A stretch of DNA of 64,000 nucleotides from Pseudomonadota bacterium (lineage in GTDB: Bacteria; Pseudomonadota; Gammaproteobacteria; Steroidobacterales; Steroidobacteraceae). Position 1 is the first letter of the stretch, and every line of letters starts with the position of its first letter. Below the pieces are notes generated by a model that was not told where the DNA came from, did not search any database, and saw only the letters and a program-made list of their open reading frames with translations. Location: positions 1-64,000 of the forward strand of contig JAJYLP010000005.1 of NCBI GenBank assembly GCA_021787615.1, written 5' to 3'. Positions 1 to 8,751 of the stretch are shown here, one piece after another. The position numbers were made by a program, and so were the translations under genes.

Positions 1-1246
1 GCCGCAACTTTCGAGCGCCTACATTGGCCTGCCGGTGCTGTTGAACCTCGCAGGTTACGTAGCGGGCACGCTGGTGTTGAGCCCGCTGTCAGACCGCATG
101 GGCCGCAGGAAGCTGCTGCTAACGACGATGACTCTTTGCGGCATCGGCTCGGCGCTGAATGCGGCGGCGCATTCCTATGCCACTTTCGCCGCCGCCCGCG
201 CCTTTACCGGAATCGGTATTGGCGCCGACTTGGCGGTCGTGAACACCTACATTGGAGAGCTTGCACCCCGTGGCGCCCGGGCGCGCTATACATCGATGAT
301 TTTCGTCTTTTCCGCTCTTGGCGCGGTGCTCGGCATATGGATCGGCCTGTGGTTGACGATGCCGGCTGCGCCTTTGCCGCTCGGTCTGCCGTTTGCCCTC
401 GCCGGCAGGAATTTCGATTACGGCTGGCGCCTCATGTACCTGATTGGCGCAGCCCTCGCCGTGATCGGCGTGCTGCTGCGCTTACGGCTTCCCGAATCGC
501 CCCGCTGGCTTGTGGCCCGCGGCAGGCTGGGCGAAGCTCAACGGATGATCGCCGACATGGAAGCCCGCGCCCAGGCGATCGGCCCGCTGCCACCGATGCC
601 GCAGTACACGCCGCCCGCGCCGGCGAGTGACGGTGCGCTGTCGTTTGCGGCTATCTTCCGCAATCGACTCTATCGCAATCGCACCCTGCTGCTGAGCACG
701 ATGTGGTTTCTCGCCTACATCACTGTGTACTCCTTCGCGGCTGGCTTCACCACACTGCTCGCGGCGCTGAAGTTCCCGCCGCCGGAAGCCGGGCTGATCA
801 CCGCCGTGGGCACATTGGGATTCGTACTCTGCGCCCTCGTCTCCTACGCCCATGGCGAGCGGATGGAGCGCAAACACTGGATGCTGCTTTCCGCTCTGAT
901 CACGCTGGCTGGGAGCTTGGTGATAGCGTTCGGCGGCAGGGAGCTGTCGCTTGCCGTCCTGGGCTCGATCATTGTCTTCTTCGGCTTCAATCTCTGGGTG
1001 CCGATCGTCTACGCCTGGTCGATCGAGCACTACCCGACCCGGGCACGCACCACGGGCTTTGCGCTGGTCGACGGCTTGGGTCATCTCGGCGGCGGCATCG
1101 GCATCTTCGTCATCGCCCCGCTGATCCCGCAGATGGGCGTCCTCGGGTCCTTTCTTCTGATTGGCGGGTTCCTCGCTGTCGCGGCGCTGGTGGCGCAACT
1201 CGGTATCCCCACTCGCTCGCGCCTGCTGGATGAGATTTCCCCCTGA
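1..1246 (+). CDS. MFS transporter, 5' end outside the window
   Basis: Major facilitator superfamily permease of the inner membrane. The frame is open to base 2, so the true start lies upstream and the GTG at 35 is internal. The loop motif SDRMGRRKLL between the second and third helices visible here is the classic MFS signature, and PESPRWLVARG in the central loop is typical of the sugar/aromatic-acid porter branches. At least ten hydrophobic segments follow, ending with a helix near GFLAVAALVAQLG. The substrate cannot be read from sequence; an aromatic acid would fit the catabolic setting but that is inference. It converges on the SDR gene that ends at 1273. Confidence 0.85.
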   Translation, partial: PQLSSAYIGLPVLLNLAGYVAGTLVLSPLSDRMGRRKLLLTTMTLCGIGSALNAAAHSYATFAAARAFTGIGIGADLAVVNTYIGELAPRGARARYTSMIFVFSALGAVLGIWIGLWLTMPAAPLPLGLPFALAGRNFDYGWRLMYLIGAALAVIGVLLRLRLPESPRWLVARGRLGEAQRMIADMEARAQAIGPLPPMPQYTPPAPASDGALSFAAIFRNRLYRNRTLLLSTMWFLAYITVYSFAAGFTTLLAALKFPPPEAGLITAVGTLGFVLCALVSYAHGERMERKHWMLLSALITLAGSLVIAFGGRELSLAVLGSIIVFFGFNLWVPIVYAWSIEHYPTRARTTGFALVDGLGHLGGGIGIFVIAPLIPQMGVLGSFLLIGGFLAVAALVAQLGIPTRSRLLDEISP

Positions 1247-1272
1247 ACCGAGCTCGGCCGGGAAATCCCCGC

Positions 1273-2079
1273 TCACCAGGCCGTCGCGCCGCCGTCTATG
1301 GAGAAATCCGCGCCGGTCACCCAGGAAGCCTCTTCGGAGGCCAGATACACCACCGTCCAGGCAATGTCCTCCGGCTGACCGAAGCGGCCGATCATCATCT
1401 TGCTCCGGGCCGCCTCGCGGATCTGGGGATTGCCCTCGATGACCGGCCGCGTGGCCGCGGTTACCACCAAGCCGGGACTGATGGTGTTGGCGCGGATATG
1501 GTGCGGCGCACCCTCCATGGCGAGCTGTCGGGTCATCGACAGCACTCCGCCCTTGCCCGCACAATGCGCCAGCGCGGCCGAGCCCTGCAGCGCCACGTAG
1601 GCATTGGCCGAGGCGAAATTGATGATCGATGCCGCGCCGCTCGCCTTCAGGTGCGGCCATGCCGCCTTGCACACCAGAAATACCGAATCGAGCTCCGCGC
1701 TGAGAGTCCTGCGCCAGTGTCGCTCGTAGTCCATGTTCTCGATCCACTCGAAAGCGCCCCAGGACCCTGCGTTGATCAGTATGTCGAGCCGCCCGAAGCG
1801 CTCCGCGGCGCGCTGGACCATGCGCTCCACGTCGGCGGGCACCGTGAGATCGATGGGATCCATGCTCTCCAGGGTCAGACCTTCCTTCGCTGCCAAGACC
1901 ACCGTCTCTTGCGCCGCAGTGGCGTCCAGGTCCGAGCCCATCACCCGGGCACCGTGGCGAGCGCACATGAGGGCACAGCCACGGCCGATCCCGTTGCCTG
2001 CCCCGGTGACGAGAGCCACCTTGCCGGCCAGACGATCCGAACGCGTGCTCGATTGTCCAAGACTGGGTTTGATGATCAT
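1273..2079 (-). CDS. SDR-family oxidoreductase with altered catalytic site
   Basis: Short-chain dehydrogenase/reductase of 268 aa, probably a soluble NAD(P)-dependent alcohol/ketone oxidoreductase. The cofactor motif TGAGNGIG lies at residues 25-32 and the NAG motif near 103-105. The C-terminal half has the usual NTISPG and GADFSIDGG motifs. The active site is odd: where YxxxK is expected the protein has HCAGK (His172, Lys176), and the stretch before it is about two residues longer than usual. The normal proton donor Tyr is therefore absent, so it may be inactive or altered. It lies 30 bp downstream of a second, truncated SDR on the same strand. Substrate unknown. Confidence 0.8.
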   Translation of the reverse strand: MIIKPSLGQSSTRSDRLAGKVALVTGAGNGIGRGCALMCARHGARVMGSDLDATAAQETVVLAAKEGLTLESMDPIDLTVPADVERMVQRAAERFGRLDILINAGSWGAFEWIENMDYERHWRRTLSAELDSVFLVCKAAWPHLKASGAASIINFASANAYVALQGSAALAHCAGKGGVLSMTRQLAMEGAPHHIRANTISPGLVVTAATRPVIEGNPQIREAARSKMMIGRFGQPEDIAWTVVYLASEEASWVTGADFSIDGGATAW

Positions 2080-2109
2080 GCGTACTCGCTGACAACCGGT
2101 GCGGACCGC

Positions 2110-2814
2110 TCAGGTTCTGCCCTGCCCTCCATCGGCGAGGATGGTCTGGCCGGTGATGAAGCCGGCCTCCTCGGAGGCAAGGAACGACACGACCGCGGCC
2201 TGATCCTCCGGAGTGCCGTTGCGCTTGATGCATTGCAGGGCGGCGATCTGCCGGAACAGCTCCCCCGGCAGAGTCGCATCCGCGCTTTTGGTGCGCGTCA
2301 GCCCCGGCGCCACGGCGTTGATGGTAATTCCGAAAGGCCCGACCTCGGCGGCCAGCCCATGCACCAGGCCGATGAGCGCGCCCTTGCTGGTGACGTAATG
2401 AGTCATGGCCGCAGCGCCAACGAAGAAGGTCGAGGAGGCGATGGCGATAATGCGGCCCCATTGCCCGGCCTTCATCCCGGGCAGCACCGCCTTCAGCAGG
2501 TGGAACATGGATTCCTGGTTAACCGACTGGGTGCGCCGCCAGTCCTCAAGCGACAGCTCCTCGAACGGCCGGACGAACTGCACGACCGCGCTGTGCACCA
2601 GAATCTGCGGCGGGCCGAGACGCACCCCGACCTGGGACACGAACGATACCACCTCACGAGGATCGGAGATGTCGCATCGGGCGCCGAAGCCTTCCGAGCC
2701 GGATTCCCGCAGCAACGCCAAGGTCTCGCCCGCCTCCGCGACATCCGCGATCGCCACTTTGGCGCCCTCGCGCCCCAGGCGGCAGGCAATGGCCTGGCCG
2801 ATACCGCCGCTAGC
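2110..2814 (-). pseudogene. SDR-family gene lacking its N-terminus
   Basis: A second SDR. The annotatable start is a GTG at 2757 (215 aa), but SDR-like sequence continues upstream in frame as ASGGIGQAIACRLGREGAKV to about 2814. It then stops resembling the family, exactly where the first beta strand and the TG of the TGxxxGIG motif should be. No ATG, GTG or TTG lies just upstream in frame. The catalytic YVTSK and the C-terminal ILADGG motif are intact. The divergent FAD gene begins at 2823 with a perfect N-terminus, so the junction looks like a deletion or rearrangement that removed the SDR's first dozen residues. It could still be translated from 2757, but without a dinucleotide-binding loop. 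Confidence 0.6.
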
Positions 2815-2822
2815 CTGCGCCG

Positions 2823-4412
2823 ATGAGCCCCCAATACGATGTCCTCGCTCTCGGCGCGGGCCACAACGGCCTCACCGCGGCCGCCTACCTCGCCAAGGCC
2901 GGCAAGAAAGTGTTGGTCCTGGAGCGCAAGGCGTGGCCGGGCGGTGGGGTCGTGACCCGGGAAATCAACACGCCCGGCTACTGGCACGATGAGCACTCGA
3001 GCGTGCACATCATGATCCAGGGCAACCCCCTGATCCGCGACGACGAGCTGGGCCTGATCGCCCGATTCGGGCTGCAGTACCGCTACGGTACCCCTTACGC
3101 CATGATCTTCCCCGACCAGACCACCCTGATCGCGTACAAGGATCTCGATAGAACCTGCGAGGGCATCGCCAGAATATCGCCCAAGGACGCCGAGACCTAC
3201 CGCCGCTTCGCCGAGCGTGCGATGCAGATGTTGCCGATGTTCTCGGCGGGTCTTTACGCCCCACCCCTGCCGCTCGGGGCCTTCGTCGCCATGATGGATC
3301 AGAGCGAGGAGGGCTGGCAGGTTCTCGATGCGATGCAGCGCAGCTCGCTCGATCTCGCCCGCCAGTACTTCGAGAGCGAGAAGGTCAGGATCTGGCTGCT
3401 GCGCCTGGTGAGCGAGAATCTGCAGCTGCCGGATGAGCTTGGCACGGGCTTCGGCATGTTCCTGATGCCCGGCCTCATGCACGGCTTTGGCGTCTCTCAG
3501 CCCATCGGCGGCAGCGGCAAGCTGACCGAGGCGCTGGTCCGTTGTATCGAGCACTACGGAGGGGAGGTGCGCTGCGACGCCGAAGTGCGCAAGGTGCTGA
3601 CCTCCGGTGGACGCGCCGTGGGGCTGGAACTGACGACCGGCGAGCAGTTCAGGGCGAAGGATGCGGTGATCGCGGCCCTGCATCCCCACGTGCTGCGCCG
3701 GTTCGTCAATGGAGTGCCGGAACCGGTGTTGCGGCGGGCCGAGCGCACGACCCTCGCCGCCTTCAGCATCATGGTGAGCCACTACGACCTGAAAGAACGC
3801 CTCCAGTACCACGCCGGCAGGGAAGTCGAAGGTGCGATCATGCTGGAGTTCATGGCGAGCGACCGGCTGAGCGACATGCTGGATGACTTCGATGCGCTGC
3901 GTCGCGGTCGTATCTCCGAGCGAGTGCTCGGCGCAGGGGGCGACGAGAGCATCGGCGATCCGAGCCGCGCGCCGGCCGGATGCGGGCTGTTTCACGGCAT
4001 TACCTTCGCGCCCTACGAGCTCGAAGACGGAGGAGCGGCGCGCTGGGACGAGATCCGCGAGGAGATGGGCGACCGGAGCCTGCGGCATTATCAGCGGTTC
4101 GTGAAGGACCTGACGGCCGACAACATCGTCCGGCGCACCATCGTGACTCCGCTCGATCACGCGCGCAACATGCCGACCAGCATGCCGGGCGGGGACGTTC
4201 ACGGAATCGCACCCTATTTCTACCAGACCGCAGGCCATCGCCCGACACCGGACCTGGCACAGTTCACGGTGCCGGGCGTGGAGCGGTTGTACCTGGTCGG
4301 TCCTTTCATGCATCCGGGCGGCGGCGTTTACGGAGCGGGACGCGCCACTGCCATTCGGGTATTCGACGACCTCAACATCGACTTCGAGAAAGTGGTGGCG
4401 GCACGCTCATGA
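2823..4412 (+). CDS. phytoene-desaturase-like FAD-dependent oxidoreductase
   Basis: FAD-dependent oxidoreductase of 529 aa in the phytoene dehydrogenase/CrtI-like family (COG1233). The N-terminal Rossmann motif is GAGHNGLTAA (about residues 12-21), followed by ERKAWPGGG. The C-terminal FAD motif is GGGVYGAGRATAI. Length is normal for the family. Members act on carotenoids, retinoids or uncharacterised substrates, and no carotenoid genes are visible nearby, so a desaturase role is not claimed. The stop overlaps the start of the next small gene by ATGA, so the two are probably translationally coupled. Confidence 0.85.
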   Translation: MSPQYDVLALGAGHNGLTAAAYLAKAGKKVLVLERKAWPGGGVVTREINTPGYWHDEHSSVHIMIQGNPLIRDDELGLIARFGLQYRYGTPYAMIFPDQTTLIAYKDLDRTCEGIARISPKDAETYRRFAERAMQMLPMFSAGLYAPPLPLGAFVAMMDQSEEGWQVLDAMQRSSLDLARQYFESEKVRIWLLRLVSENLQLPDELGTGFGMFLMPGLMHGFGVSQPIGGSGKLTEALVRCIEHYGGEVRCDAEVRKVLTSGGRAVGLELTTGEQFRAKDAVIAALHPHVLRRFVNGVPEPVLRRAERTTLAAFSIMVSHYDLKERLQYHAGREVEGAIMLEFMASDRLSDMLDDFDALRRGRISERVLGAGGDESIGDPSRAPAGCGLFHGITFAPYELEDGGAARWDEIREEMGDRSLRHYQRFVKDLTADNIVRRTIVTPLDHARNMPTSMPGGDVHGIAPYFYQTAGHRPTPDLAQFTVPGVERLYLVGPFMHPGGGVYGAGRATAIRVFDDLNIDFEKVVAARS

Positions 4413-4615
4413 AAATCTACGGCGCCGACGGCCGCGAGATGATGGCCGTCACTTCTATCGAGCGCAGCGGCTCGGACCTGGTGATCAAGGGCAAGCTGTT
4501 CGGCGCCATGCCGATCACGGCGAAACTGAAGCCCGCCGAGGCGCGCAAGGCCTTCCGACTGCTCAGCTTCCGTACGATGCTCTTTCTGCTGACACTGCCG
4601 TTCCGCCGGAGTTAA
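4409..4615 (+). CDS. small conserved-looking protein, unknown function
   Basis: A 68-aa protein whose ATG overlaps the stop of the FAD oxidoreductase (ATGA). It is a compact beta-rich polypeptide starting MKIYGADGREMM, with an amphipathic C-terminal part ending FLLTLPFRRS that could touch the membrane. Codon use is strongly GC-ending, like its neighbours. I do not recognise a named family. The tight coupling suggests it works with the upstream oxidoreductase. Confidence 0.6.
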   Translation: MKIYGADGREMMAVTSIERSGSDLVIKGKLFGAMPITAKLKPAEARKAFRLLSFRTMLFLLTLPFRRS

Positions 4616-4804
4616 CCGGAGAACCGTTCAAAGATACCCGCCCGCATCGCTCAGAAATTCATCGGCCGGCCGCGCCAGTCGAAATGAGCTGGCGAAATCG
4701 GCCCAGCTCTGCGGGAACCGATGGATACCAACTGAGGAGGCAGTTGCCGGGCAGATCATCCCCCACTGGCATAGCGAGCGGTTTTGTGGCGCGCGCGAAC
4801 CGAG

Positions 4805-5704
4805 CTACTCAGCGTGGCCCGCCAGCGGCCGGCCCACGAGCACTTCCGCCAGCCGCCGTCCGGTTCGACCGAGTGGAGCGGTAGTCCGGTGGACGAGCAG
4901 CGGCGTGAAGTGATATCGGGATCCGCCGGCATAGCGCACCTCCCTCAGTGTCCCGGCGTGCAGCTCGCGATTGACGAGATAGCGCGGCATCCATCCGAAC
5001 CCCAGGCCCATCCGCAGCGCCTGCTTCTTGGCGACGAATCCGTCGAGGTAGAACACGCGTTCGCCCCCAAACATGTGCTCATCGTCGCCCCGGTCACTCG
5101 AGTCCTGGACGGAGAGCTCGATGTGCTCATGGAGCTCACTCAAAGTCACGCGGGAGCGTCCCGCGAGAGGATGTTGCGGAGAAACGCATAGGATGCACTG
5201 CACTTCCTCGAGTCGATGCGCCTCGAGGTCCGGTCGACCCGCATAATCCTTCACGACCATGATATCGGCGTTGTCTTTCTCGAATCGGAACTGCACCCCG
5301 CCGAGGTACTCCACCTTCAACTGAATTCGCGTCGGGACTTTTTCGTCGGCCAGCGTCTTCAGCGCCCGCAGAGTCGTCTCGAGCGGCAGAATTCCATCGA
5401 GAATCACGGTGAGTCGCGGCTCCCAGCCACTCGCAAACTGCCCGGCCATCGAGGCCATGCGATCTGCGTGCCCGAGCAGACGGCGTCCCTCCGCGAGCAG
5501 CGCCTCCCCCGCAGGGGTCAATCGAACACGGTAATGGCTCCGGTCGAGCAGCGGTACGCCGAGCTGCGCCTCGAGCTTTTCGACCTGATAGCTCACGGCT
5601 GACTGAACCCGGTTCAGCGCCGCGGCGGCCCGGGCAAACCCGCCATGACGCACGACAGCATCCAACGCGTTTACGGCATCGAGATCGGGGCGCATAAAGA
5701 TCAA
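4805..5704 (-). CDS. LysR-family transcriptional regulator
   Basis: LysR-type regulator of 299 aa. The N-terminal winged helix-turn-helix (about residues 5-65) includes FARAAAALNRVQSAVSYQVE and the following PLLDRS. A periplasmic-binding-like effector domain fills the rest. An internal ATG at 5695 is an alternative start. It is divergent from the TPP enzyme at 5867, the classic arrangement for a LysR protein that controls its neighbour; the 160-bp gap is AT-rich compared with its surroundings. Confidence 0.85.
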   Translation of the reverse strand: MIFMRPDLDAVNALDAVVRHGGFARAAAALNRVQSAVSYQVEKLEAQLGVPLLDRSHYRVRLTPAGEALLAEGRRLLGHADRMASMAGQFASGWEPRLTVILDGILPLETTLRALKTLADEKVPTRIQLKVEYLGGVQFRFEKDNADIMVVKDYAGRPDLEAHRLEEVQCILCVSPQHPLAGRSRVTLSELHEHIELSVQDSSDRGDDEHMFGGERVFYLDGFVAKKQALRMGLGFGWMPRYLVNRELHAGTLREVRYAGGSRYHFTPLLVHRTTAPLGRTGRRLAEVLVGRPLAGHAE

Positions 5705-5866
5705 TATTTTCGATAGAGAGTTTCGTAATTATACGCTTTTATCGGTTCTTTATACCCCGTATGCTCGAGCGGCCCTGACAGAGCGACAGCGCCTGTGCCC
5801 GGTTGCCGAAGCGGCTCTTGAGGTCTTCGCTGCGAGGTGAGGCGGCCTGCGCTGCGGAGACACCGG
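5705..5866. promoter_or_regulatory. divergent promoter region between LysR and the TPP enzyme
   Basis: This gap separates two divergently transcribed genes. Bases about 5700-5760 are markedly AT-rich within a GC-rich region and include an imperfect CGATA...TATCG inverted repeat. That is consistent with a LysR operator plus overlapping promoters. The exact promoter elements are not certain. Confidence 0.4.
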
Positions 5867-7507
5867 ATGAGTGAAAGAACCACCGCAGAAGCGATCGTCG
5901 ATGTCCTGATCGCCAACGGGGTCGACACAGTGTTCGGCCTGCCGGGCGTTCAGACGTATCCGCTTTTCGATGCGCTGTATCGGCGCCGGGATGTCATCCG
6001 AACGATCGGGGCACGGCATGAGCAGGCATTGGCTTACATGGCATTTGGCTACGCCCGTTCGACCGGCAGATTGGGCGTCTATGCTCCCGTGCCTGGACCG
6101 GGTCTATTGAATACCACTGCGGCGATGTGCACCGCTTATGGCGCCTGTGCACCGACGCTGTGCATTACCGGTGAGGTGCCATCGGACTTCAAAGGCCGGG
6201 GCCGTGGACACCTGCATGAATTGCCCGATCAGCTGGGCATCTTGCAGCGGCTCACCCGTCACGCACGGCACATCGAGCGTCCGCAAGACGCGCCGTCCGC
6301 CGTCAATGCGGCGATCGCCGCCGCGATGAGCGGCCGGCAGGGTCCCGCGGCGGTCTCGGTCTGCTGGGACACTTTGGGCGATTCCGCCGTCATGGAGCAA
6401 TGCGTCCCCGCCGAAATTCCTGTCGCCCCGCCGCCGGATGCCGGGCAGGTTTCACGCTGCGTGCGACTGATCCGCGAGGCCAAGCGCCCGATGATCTTCA
6501 CCGGCAGCGGCGCGCAGCATGCCGCGCCCGCCGTACAGGCCTTCGCGGAGCGCCTGCAGGCGCCGGTCGTGGCTTGTCGCGGCGGTCGCGGAATCGTCGG
6601 CCAAGACCAGCCTCTCGGCCTCGACATCGCCGCGGCGTGGCATTTGTGGGGCGAAGTCGATCTCATGATCGGCATCGGCACGCGTCTGGAGATCCCCTTC
6701 ATGCGCTGGGGCTCGATGATGCAGGCCCTTCCCGCCCTCCCCGGCCGCAAGCTCATCCGCATCGACATCGATCCCGCCGAGATGGACAAGCTCGACACCG
6801 ACGGTCCGCTGGTCGCGGATGCCGAGGCCGGCGTGCGGGCGTTGGTGGCGGCGCTCGATGCCGCGGGTTACGTGGCCCACGCCGACTCCGGAAAGATCGC
6901 GCAGGCCAAGGAGCGGTCAGCCGTCGAGATCCGCCGCGTGCAGCCGCAGATGGATTATCTCGCGGTGATCCGTGAGGCAATGCCGCGCGACGGATTCCTG
7001 GTCGAGGAGCTGACACAGGTCGGGTTCACCTCTCACTTCGGATGGCCGGTGTACGAACCGCGCACCTACATCAGCTGCGGCTATCAGGGCACCCTCGGGT
7101 TCGGCTTCCCGAGCGCGCTCGGGGTCAAGATCGCAAACCCCAATCGGGCGGTAGTGTCGATCACGGGGGACGGCGGGTTCATGTTCGCCATGCCGGAACT
7201 CTCCACGGCGGTTCAGTATGACATTGGAGTGGTCACCATCGTCTTCGATAATTGCGCCTTTGAAAACGTCCGCCGCGATCAGCAGCAGCGGTTTGCCGGC
7301 CGCGAGATCGGTTCGAGACTGCTCAATCCGGACTTCCATGACCTCGCGAGCACCTTCGGCGTCGAAGCGTACCGTGTGGATTCGCCCGCAGCGTTACGTC
7401 CCGCGCTGCAGCGGGCACTGGCGCTGCGCGCGCCGGCTCTGATCCATGTGCGCGTTACGCCGGCCACGGAAGTCTCGCCGTGGCCATTCCTGATGCACAG
7501 CCGGTAA
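5867..7507 (+). CDS. thiamine-diphosphate-dependent acetolactate-synthase-like enzyme
   Basis: TPP-dependent enzyme of the acetolactate synthase/benzoylformate decarboxylase superfamily, 546 aa from the ATG at 5867 (MSERTTAE); the in-frame start 10 codons upstream lacks support. The N-terminal domain has the conserved activating Glu in ARHEQALAYMA, the middle domain is the usual Rossmann-like one, and the C-terminal domain has the TPP/Mg motif GDGGFMFAMPE followed by DNCAF. The motif fits carboligases or decarboxylases of 2-oxo acids. There is no small regulatory (IlvN) partner, so a catabolic rather than branched-chain biosynthetic role is more likely. Probably controlled by the divergent LysR protein. 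Confidence 0.75.
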   Translation: MSERTTAEAIVDVLIANGVDTVFGLPGVQTYPLFDALYRRRDVIRTIGARHEQALAYMAFGYARSTGRLGVYAPVPGPGLLNTTAAMCTAYGACAPTLCITGEVPSDFKGRGRGHLHELPDQLGILQRLTRHARHIERPQDAPSAVNAAIAAAMSGRQGPAAVSVCWDTLGDSAVMEQCVPAEIPVAPPPDAGQVSRCVRLIREAKRPMIFTGSGAQHAAPAVQAFAERLQAPVVACRGGRGIVGQDQPLGLDIAAAWHLWGEVDLMIGIGTRLEIPFMRWGSMMQALPALPGRKLIRIDIDPAEMDKLDTDGPLVADAEAGVRALVAALDAAGYVAHADSGKIAQAKERSAVEIRRVQPQMDYLAVIREAMPRDGFLVEELTQVGFTSHFGWPVYEPRTYISCGYQGTLGFGFPSALGVKIANPNRAVVSITGDGGFMFAMPELSTAVQYDIGVVTIVFDNCAFENVRRDQQQRFAGREIGSRLLNPDFHDLASTFGVEAYRVDSPAALRPALQRALALRAPALIHVRVTPATEVSPWPFLMHSR

Positions 7508-7754
7508 CGCCGCAAGCGGCTCCGTCCCCGCCACCGCTGCCGATTCGCCCGAGGGTTGCGCCCGGCCGCGCGTCCCGGCGCCGATGACGCGCCAAATGAT
7601 CCACGCGAGCAGGAACGCCGGAACGATGAGCCGTCGGTTGATATGCCGCAGGGGCCAGGCCCGGGTTTGACAGCAGCCCGATACATGGACGCAATTCTCA
7701 GAGGCAAAACAAGGGAAAGCAGCGAGAGCCCGAAGAGGCCGTGTCTCGAGGAAC

Positions 7755-8517
7755 TCAGGCGAGCTTCAGGACGGGCGGAGGCTCTGGGATTTTAAACGAT
7801 TTCAAGTGCTTGAGCGCCTCCGGGGAGGACCCGCTGACCTGCCAGACCGTCCCGTTGCAGCTGGACAATTGAGCCAATTTGATCGGCTTGAGATCGTCGC
7901 GGATGTTGCCCCAGGAGTCGGCGCAGGCGGCTTTCGCGATGCGCACGCGCAGCAGCGCGAGAACGCTGAGGGCGACGCGTGCATGGATGCGGTGCAGCGC
8001 CCAATGATAGACGGGACGGAGCGTCAGGCCGCTCTTGAGCTGACGCCAGGCGAGCTCCACGCGCTGCAGCGGCTTGTACCCGAGGGCCAGATCCGCCGCG
8101 CTCAACGTGTCGTCGTTGCTGTGCACGACGAACCTGCCATCCCGCGTGGCGAGCGCATCGACGTTGGCCTGATCGATGCGCGGGTGGTCGTTCTTGGTGA
8201 GGCGCACGTCTGCGCACAGCTGAAGGCCGCAACGAGCCCTCAGGGGGGCTCTCGGCGACGATCTCCGCGGGCGCGCAGCGGCGCAGGATGCTCTGCGCCA
8301 GACGCCGCAGCCGTTCGGTATTCACTGGGTCGTCGGCACGGCCGCCGTTGTGGATGATCTTGATGCGGGCGCGGCCGTGCTCGGCATCCCATACCTTCTC
8401 GGCGAGCCGCAGATGGCTGAGGAGCGAGCCGTCGGCGCGTTTCGGGCGGGACTCGCGCCAGGGCACGTATCCACTGATACGCGCACTCGTACCTTCTGAG
8501 AAGCCGAACTTACGCAC
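7755..8517 (-). mobile_element. remnant of an IS1634-family transposase
   Basis: Decayed transposase. The N-terminal part (8517 to about 8240) reads RKFGFSEGTSARIS, SLLSHLRLAEKVWDAEHG and NTERLRRLAQSIL, as expected for IS1634-type transposases. The C-terminal part (about 8230-7755) continues in a different frame with FVVHSNDDTLSAADLALGYK, LQRVELAWRQLKSGL and LRPVYHWALHRIHARVALS. The whole remnant is about 760 bp, less than half of a normal element, so most of the catalytic DDE core has been deleted and there is at least one frameshift near 8235. It cannot encode an active transposase. A probable IS end lies upstream at 8601-8634. Confidence 0.75.
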
Positions 8518-8600
8518 TCCATGTAGCTATGACTTTTCCGCTAAACTCGTGCCCGCTCGCGCATGACCCTATGAAATTGCTCGCCCCCGCCTCGCGCGCC

Positions 8601-8634
8601 CGCCCTTCATGCGCGCGCAACTGTCAAACTCGGG
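8601..8634 (-). repeat. 34-bp repeat, probable IS terminal sequence (copy 1)
   Basis: This 34-bp sequence matches 18877-18910 at 33 of 34 positions. It lies about 85 bp upstream of the transposase remnant, where an IS end is expected, and sequence similarity between the two copies stops on both sides. I read it as the terminal inverted repeat of the IS1634-like element. The opposite end was not found near 7740. Confidence 0.55.
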
Positions 8635-8751
8635 CCAGGCGGCCCGCAATGGCCGAGATTCAGGCCAAACAGCCTGCGCGTCACCTGCCGGATTCCGCTA
8701 CAAAAGAGAGCATACCAACCCGCAGACGCTGTCGCGTCGAATGCGCCCCGA

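Noticed and set aside
482..2461. Minus-strand frame of 659 codons across the MFS end and both SDR genes
   Set aside because: It crosses several real genes in other frames and has no recognisable domain.
2493..4313. Long minus-strand open frame of about 600 codons opposite the FAD oxidoreductase
   Set aside because: It mirrors a well-supported gene, shows no family motifs and arises from GC-rich codon bias. The same applies to frames opposite padB (38720-40780), opposite bcrA and opposite the korA gene.
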